Shown here: positions 58,401-64,000 of the stretch, one piece after another | How positions within the stretch are numbered: the first letter of the stretch is position 1 | How the letters are laid out: every line of letters begins with the position of its first letter | Source of the DNA: Stenocarpella maydis | Lineage: Eukaryota; Ascomycota; Sordariomycetes; Diaporthales; Diaporthaceae | NCBI GenBank assembly: GCA_002270565.1 | Contig: NQMI01000002.1 | Coordinates: 248,001 to 312,000 of the forward strand | Reading direction: 5' to 3' | Length of the DNA: 64,000 bases | Translations under genes and position numbers: made by a program | The notes under the pieces: generated by a model | Told to the model about the DNA's origin: nothing | The model's input: the letters and a program-made list of their open reading frames with translations, nothing else | The model's database searches: none

Positions 58401-61400
58401 CCAAGTCAGTCGTCGCTCGTCGATTGGAAAATAGTGTGAAGTGTTGATTTCTGTTTGAAAGGAAGAGATTTTCTGTTAGTCAGGCTCAAGCCATGTGTTG
58501 CTCACGCAAGCAACCTCAACCACCTCGGCTGCCCAGCTGAAGTATGGCGCAGTTACTGTCGCATCATCGTCGCGATGCTCTACCAAGCCCGCACCTAAAC
58601 AAACAAGCGACCTTGGCGTTCTAGCGGCCGAACTAGGGCGCAAGCGACTACTCAGCCTCTGCCCAGCACCCCTCAACCCAACTCCTGAGTCGTCCGACAG
58701 ACGGTAACTAGCCATGGCGTCTTGATTCTCGATAAAACGTAACAAGAAAAAGGGGACAAAAACCGTCACCTCGTCAACTACGATGATGAGGATTCAATGC
58801 CAACTATTCTTAGACACGGTGAAAGGGGGCATGCCATCATAGCAGATGGTTGGCGGGCACCAGCACATGTTGTGGGCATGAACGATGAGGCTCAAAATAA
58901 ACAGAACTCCGGCCCCCCCCACAGGGCCACGTCGTCGCGTGAGAAAGCAGACACCTCAGCCTCGCCAAACGTCGGGGTGCCCGTAGCCGCCACGACGAAG
59001 AAATTTGGTCCAACAAGCGCGGCTCAGGCGCGTTCAAGCAAGGAGCAAGCCTGGCCATGCTGTCCCCTAACAAAGGGGTTGGATATTTTGGATCTAATTG
59101 CAAACAGGCGTGGTGTTGTTGCGATTGACATCAATCCGCCGCGAAAACCTCGGCTCATCGCTTGTGAGTGAGTCAAAAAAGACTGTCCTACCGATCTGAG
59201 GTGCCAAATTGGGAGTTTCTTTTCCGTTGTGGTCCCCCAAGCCCCTTCGTTTCAAGTTGTCGTATCAGAAACCAGGCAGACAGGACAGTGGCAATGTCCC
59301 CATGATCGGACTGTGCTCGGCAATCGATCAGCAATTCACGGTGCCCACCGGCCAAATTGTAGCGCCAGCTGATCGAAATAACAGCGTGAAGGCGTGAGGG
59401 ATGCGCCGTTCTCTCTTGCCGTCGGTTCTGACTGTCTGGGAGTCAATAACAAGTGCGACGACAGATGGTAGCGAGCAGAGCCGGGCATGAATGCACCGAT
59501 AGGTGGAGGTTTGGGAGGTAAGGTGTGGAACCAGGGAAGAGGTGTCGTCTGAAGATCTCGGCTGTTAGAGAGTCGACCCGTGATGGGCAAGTCAGCAGTC
59601 AGCAGGGCCGGCCGGGCTTGATGTCTCCAGACGCCACGGCGATGGTGCTGGTGTTCTCTACCGCCCGGCGGCCAAGTGTTTCGTTTCGCCCTTGTTGCTC
59701 GGTTATGACCTCCGTGTTAGACGGCCAACAGAGGATGAGGCTAAAGGGTAAACGAGCCTGAGATGGGAGCACAGTCGTGGGATACAACGGGGCCTTTGCC
59801 GAGACGTGAGCGAGCGGTGAAGGTGTCTGTCTGCCCTGGGCTGGTGGACGAGGCCCCCGTCCGTGAGTACGCTACTAGTATATACCGAGGACTGGTGTCA
59901 GGACATGGCTCAACCCACCGTATACGGTGCTCTGCTCTGTTCTGTGCTGAACTTTCAAGTAAGCTAACTACTATGTCTAGTGTAAGCAGGCCAGATATGT
60001 GCTCTTCGGACCGGCCTGGAAGGCTGATGAGGGTGGAGGATGCGATTCAAAGCCACCGACCTCGGCTGACGATTGGCCACTGGCGTCTCTGGTGAGGCGA
60101 TGCAAACTGCATGTGCCGCATGCTCGGGTTGCAACAACCAAGTGGGGACTGGACAGGTTGGGATTTGCAGGGCTGGGTGGCTGACACTGACTGGCTGGCA
60201 TGCCTGTATGTATGTAGTGTTGTATGTAGTGGGTGTTTGTGCGTGTGAATAAACTGTGCAGCACTGCACAGTACAGTATGTTGGTGTAGGTGCGCCAAGG
60301 TACCTGCGACGATGCCTAACCAAGGGCGGAAGGATGTTGAAACTCGCCCGGGAGGTGATTCAGCACATAATAACAGCAAGAGCAATAACAGCACACACAC
60401 AGCTAGCTACACAGTATGGCCTCCTGGCCTCTCACAGATGATCGCTACCGCCAGAGCGAGGGAATCATCCCCATTGACTCGCCAGCCGCGGTAGATCGGT
60501 GGAGAGCAGACTTGGGATACGGGCATCATTTTTTTCCTTTTTTTCTTCTTCTTCTCGTCCGTTCCCCCTCTCTCCTGCCCTGGACAGGTGTAAGACCACT
60601 GCGAGCTTAAAATTACAAAGTACCACAGCTCATTACTCCCAACGCTCATCAGACCCAGCTGCGCAGCGACGGAACGTCCATCCATCCATCCTACTCCTGC
60701 TGAGGGTAATCATACACAGTACACACAAGTACCTCGGTACTCGCAGCACGGAGGGAGCACGGTGTACATAGCCAAATTCCCCTTTCCCATTGGCTCGCTG
60801 ACTGAAACGCCCGCCTATTTTTAGATGCACCGTAGCGGCTACGGCCTGCAGTCACGTCAGCCGTCATTGGCTGTGGCGGCGGGACCCACCATGCTACGAG
60901 ACGCAGCTTCCCTGGCCGTCCGTCCCCATTGTTCTGCGAGAAAGGGCACCTCTGGGCTCCTGCCCTGCCCTGCCCTGCGACCCCTGCTCCTCCTGCCGTC
61001 TCTCACATCAGTGGCTGGACGGCTGCTGGGCTCCGCGCTTGAAAGTGGGCCTGGGCGCCTGCGCTGCTCTTCCCCCCCTCCGTGTCCAGGCTCTTGCTCG
61101 CTCCATCTCGAGCCAACCAACCAGACTACTGACTGCCAGACCAACACACACACACCACTGACGGCAGATAAACCTGGCAAGCCCGCCTGAGACAGAAGAG
61201 AGAGGCAGGCAGGCAGACAGACAGAGGCAAAAGGGACTCCAGGATCAGATCTGCTGCCCTCTCCATCCTAGTCCTCGTTCCTCGACACTTGTCTGGCGCC
61301 CGTGTACGCTATACAGCACACGCCACGCTACAATTACGAGTCCTGGTCCGGGGAGGGGGCATCGTCAATTCAGCCCTGCTGCCACACACAAGGACGCTTG

Positions 61401-62659
61401 TTCCTCCTCCTTCCTGCTGCGCTACCGCTCGCTGCAATCAGACGAGACTAGGTCAGATCCTTGGGCCCACACCTGGCAAGCAAAGCAGGCAGGCAAGCGC
61501 ACAGCAAGGGTCCTCTTACTCTGGGACTACTCCGTGCTCTCTCCTCTCCCTCTCCTCCCAGCCCCGTCCCCATTCTCAATTCACACTCCCCCACGCAACC
61601 TTGGAATTCATACTGTATACTGCCAACCTGGTGACCACCCCCTGCTGTGACTCTTTTTACCCTCTTGTCCTCCGCATATCCTGGTTGTCGCTGGCCTCCC
61701 CTCCCAGGGCCCCCAGCCGAGCCAATTCTACGCCTCTTTCTCAACCTCGTCACCTCGTCACCTCGTCCTGTCCGTCCTCTTCTCCCCATTTCCCCCATCC
61801 CGATTAATCCTCCCGGCGACTCAGCGCAGCCCGCAACACAAAAACAGTCCTCCTCCCTTTTCAGCGCGGTGCTGTGTGCAAAAAAGACAGGAGCCTAGCT
61901 GAGCTGGAGTCGAGTCGAGTCAAGAGCGCCCAAGAATAGAGGCAGTCGCCCTTCCAGCACAACAAAGACGGGACCCCTAGGCCCACGACCTCACGATATT
62001 TCGTCCCGACCCGGCCCACACCACCTTACTTGTCTCTCGTCTCATCTTCTCTCTCGACAAGCCACCTCCCCACAGGCCATCATCATCACTGTCCCTCTCG
62101 GAGTTGCGGTCTGGAAAGATCCAAACATGTGGTGACATCTTGTCTCGCTCCATCTTTTTCTGCATATCCAACATTTGGTACCATTCCTTTCCGCCGCTTA
62201 GCCCTGTTGTTCCCAGCGCATCCCATAAATAAAACAACCACACACCCCAAGTCAACCGAATCCTTCTCATTGCTGCGCCCTCTCCCGGTCTCCGACATTC
62301 GACACCCCACGGTCCATCGTTTTCAAGTCCAGTCTGGTGGAGAAAGCCAGGTCTTCACAGAGGTCGAGGCCGTCTCGTTTATCTAAAGAGGGGGACTTGG
62401 GTTTCGTGTAATACAGGATACAGCAGCGCTGTCCCGTTTACCGACCTCATCCCGTCGACTTCTGTCATTAATCCCCACCCGGCCCGTTGCCCTGTCCACC
62501 AGGCGGCCGTCCTCACACGCAGACAGACCACTCGATCGTAGCCTACGGTTACGCGACACGACAACGACCCGTACCGAGTCGGTCAAAGAGGGCCCAAGAG
62601 GAGGTCTACCTGAAGCAGAGAAACAGCACCTTCCACCTGTACTGCCTTCCCAGACGACC
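55132..62659. other. 7.5-kb gene-free interval between divergent genes
   Basis: Runs from the start of the disordered-protein gene (minus) to the start of the phosphatase gene (plus). Only short, overlapping, compositionally biased ORFs are present. A TTC repeat lies at 55,153-55,176, a GCCTGT repeat at 55,381-55,408, an AGC repeat near 56,504-56,517, and CT-rich tracts run from about 61,500 to 62,350. The last looks like a long 5' leader of the phosphatase. No RNA gene or transposon recognised. Confidence 0.6.
55153..55176. repeat. TTC microsatellite
   Basis: Eight TTC units, just upstream of the disordered-protein start codon. Confidence 0.85.
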
Positions 62660-64000
62660 ATGTATACGACATCGGCTCGTCGACTATACGAGGATCAAAT
62701 ACCATCCTTCATGTCAGTCTTCGACCTTGACCAGGCCATGCAAGATCAGGACACGGTCACCGTTGTCGACCCCAAAATGGTGGGAATCGAGCCAAAATGC
62801 AACCCGCAGTTGCCTTCCGACCCTTCACAACTCCTCCAGCCACCAGCAATCCCGCCGAACCATCAGCATCGGGATAGCACCTCCACACAAACATCTGAAT
62901 CCGCGGATTCGTCGCCGACGACGACTGTATCGTGCACGGATTCCTCGTCACTCTCCGACCCTTCTCCTTCGTCGTCTCCAGATTCCCCCGTCAATCTGGT
63001 TCCTTTGAATGCATTCCCGTCAACCAACTTTGGAGGTCTGCCCTCCATGGCCACGTTGGCCGTTTCCGAACCTCGGAACCATCTGATACGCCCCATGACC
63101 TCGCCTGCGCCGCGGCGACCCAGGAACATGAAGGGCCTCTCCATACAACCACCCTTTGCGGCCTCGGCGGCCTCATCGTCGCTGATGTCTGAGCCTTCCT
63201 CCCCCTCTTTTATAAAACCAACAATCCCGGCCATGAAGAGGAAGCCCAGTCAGCTCAGCTTGAAAACAAATTCTGATGACTTGGCTGGCCGCTCAACACT
63301 CGAGGTCCCGCAGAGTCCCTCAATACCCGCGCTCGCTCAGAGAAGAGCTCTGAAGCATTCCACCTCATCACCACACATGCTGAGTGGACTGAAGTCGTCG
63401 ACTTTCGGCCCTGCTGGCGGTATGAGCTTCCCGACGGTCTTCGAACGCAACGAATCTGGTCTATCGTCCTTCCTCAGACCTGGAAAAGAACCTTCGCCCC
63501 ATGACAGGACCGATGCAATTCTGGAGGAGGACTCGCCTATCAGGAGCCAGGTGGCCAACCGTACTGCCTTTGACTTCGAACCTTATCACGAAAAGGAGAA
63601 CAACGAGGACCAGAAGTCTCCCGGATATCCCGACGGCCCGGTTGCCATTTACGGAAACGAAGTTTACCTGTATATGGAGCCAACCGCTGAGGAGGCTTCC
63701 AAATTCGACGTCATTATCAATGTCGCCCGTGAGGTTCCAAACCCGTTCAAGGCTTCACTCGACGAGGATGAACCCATGGAGGACTCGTCGCCAGTCCCGG
63801 ACACAGCGGTGACCTGCTCGAGCTTTGCGACCGCCTTTGAGTTCCAGCCCGACGACATGACCCCAACCACCCCGAAGGCGCAATTTTCCACAAGGGAACC
63901 TGAGTACATCCACATACCGTGGGACCACAACACGGATATTGGGTCTGATTTGATGTTTCTGTGTGAGACAATCGAGAGGAAGACACTTGCCGGCAAGAAA
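62660..64000 (+). CDS. dual-specificity MAP-kinase phosphatase, Msg5/Pmp1-like (3' end outside window)
   Basis: 447 codons are visible from the ATG at 62,660, open to the last base, with no intron. Residues 1 to about 310 are Ser/Pro-rich, with short basic clusters (RRPRNMKGLSIQ about 150-165) that could act as a MAPK docking region; such N-terminal docking is known for Msg5. From about 325 begins the phosphatase domain: GPVAIYGNEVYLYMEPTAEE, FDVIINVAREV, and YIHIPWDHNTDI, with the substrate-loop Asp in WDHNTD, then FLCETIE. The catalytic HCxxGxSR lies beyond the window. In yeasts, such enzymes dephosphorylate MAPKs of the wall-integrity and mating pathways. The 5' region is CT-rich and long. 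Confidence 0.88.
   Translation, partial: MYTTSARRLYEDQIPSFMSVFDLDQAMQDQDTVTVVDPKMVGIEPKCNPQLPSDPSQLLQPPAIPPNHQHRDSTSTQTSESADSSPTTTVSCTDSSSLSDPSPSSSPDSPVNLVPLNAFPSTNFGGLPSMATLAVSEPRNHLIRPMTSPAPRRPRNMKGLSIQPPFAASAASSSLMSEPSSPSFIKPTIPAMKRKPSQLSLKTNSDDLAGRSTLEVPQSPSIPALAQRRALKHSTSSPHMLSGLKSSTFGPAGGMSFPTVFERNESGLSSFLRPGKEPSPHDRTDAILEEDSPIRSQVANRTAFDFEPYHEKENNEDQKSPGYPDGPVAIYGNEVYLYMEPTAEEASKFDVIINVAREVPNPFKASLDEDEPMEDSSPVPDTAVTCSSFATAFEFQPDDMTPTTPKAQFSTREPEYIHIPWDHNTDIGSDLMFLCETIERKTLAGKK

Noticed and set aside
58797..59171. 124-codon frame in the 7.5-kb interval
   Set aside because: No recognisable domain, and composition is like its neighbours; within chance for 7.5 kb of DNA of this GC content.
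61289..61807. 172-codon frame near the phosphatase leader
   Set aside because: Starts without ATG context, Ser/Pro/Leu-rich from CT-rich DNA, likely leader sequence.
1..64000. tRNA, rRNA or CRISPR arrays
   Set aside because: I looked for cloverleaf-like B-box sequences, rRNA cores and regularly spaced repeats and saw none, but could not run a covariance search.

Overview
The window looks like nuclear DNA of a filamentous ascomycete, probably a Sordariomycete. The evidence is short GTRAGT...YAG introns of about 40-110 nt in most genes, a fungal highly reducing polyketide synthase (HR-PKS), and an AT-rich transposon relic whose CAG codons read TAG and whose catalytic Asp codons read Asn, the mark of repeat-induced point mutation (RIP). 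I saw no bacterial operons, CRISPR, rRNA or tRNA.

Layout. 0-2.7 kb: a class II aldolase-family gene cut by the left edge, a ~330-bp MITE-like element and an unrecognised gene. 4.6-32.3 kb: a biosynthetic gene cluster made of the HR-PKS, a classical SDR, a cupin, an AYR1-like SDR, a secreted BBE-type FAD oxidase, an RDH-like SDR, a pisatin-demethylase-like P450, a DHA2 drug transporter and a last SDR lacking the usual catalytic Lys. Three gene pairs (PKS/SDR1, FAD oxidase/SDR3, P450/MFS) are divergent and share promoters of 0.8-1.1 kb. No transcription factor is visible. The expected picture is a reduced polyketide made by the PKS, redox-tailored by the SDRs, P450 and flavin oxidase, and exported by the MFS protein.

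33-42.5 kb: gene-poor accessory DNA with a triple-CBM18 chitin-binding secreted protein, two small helical proteins that each begin with a 12-nt first exon (one frame-broken), a possibly N-myristoylated small coiled-coil protein, and a broken second P450. 42.7-47.8 kb: a 5.1-kb transposon with 89-bp terminal inverted repeats and TA flanks, carrying a RIP-mutated DDE transposase and a second, unidentified coding relic on the other strand. 48-64 kb: conserved core genes: a dsRNA-binding-like protein, tRNA 2'-phosphotransferase Tpt1 with an RGG tail, a 1,164-aa disordered protein, a 7.5-kb gene-free interval, and the 5' part of a Msg5/Pmp1-like MAP-kinase phosphatase that runs off the right edge.

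Data quality. The PKS contains a perfect 298-bp direct duplication on either side of a single N (10,565), almost certainly a contig-join artefact, and about eight apparent frame changes in 7.56-8.62 kb. These should be settled on the DNA before the gene is called dead. Exon coordinates below were derived by hand from splice signals and reading-frame continuity.
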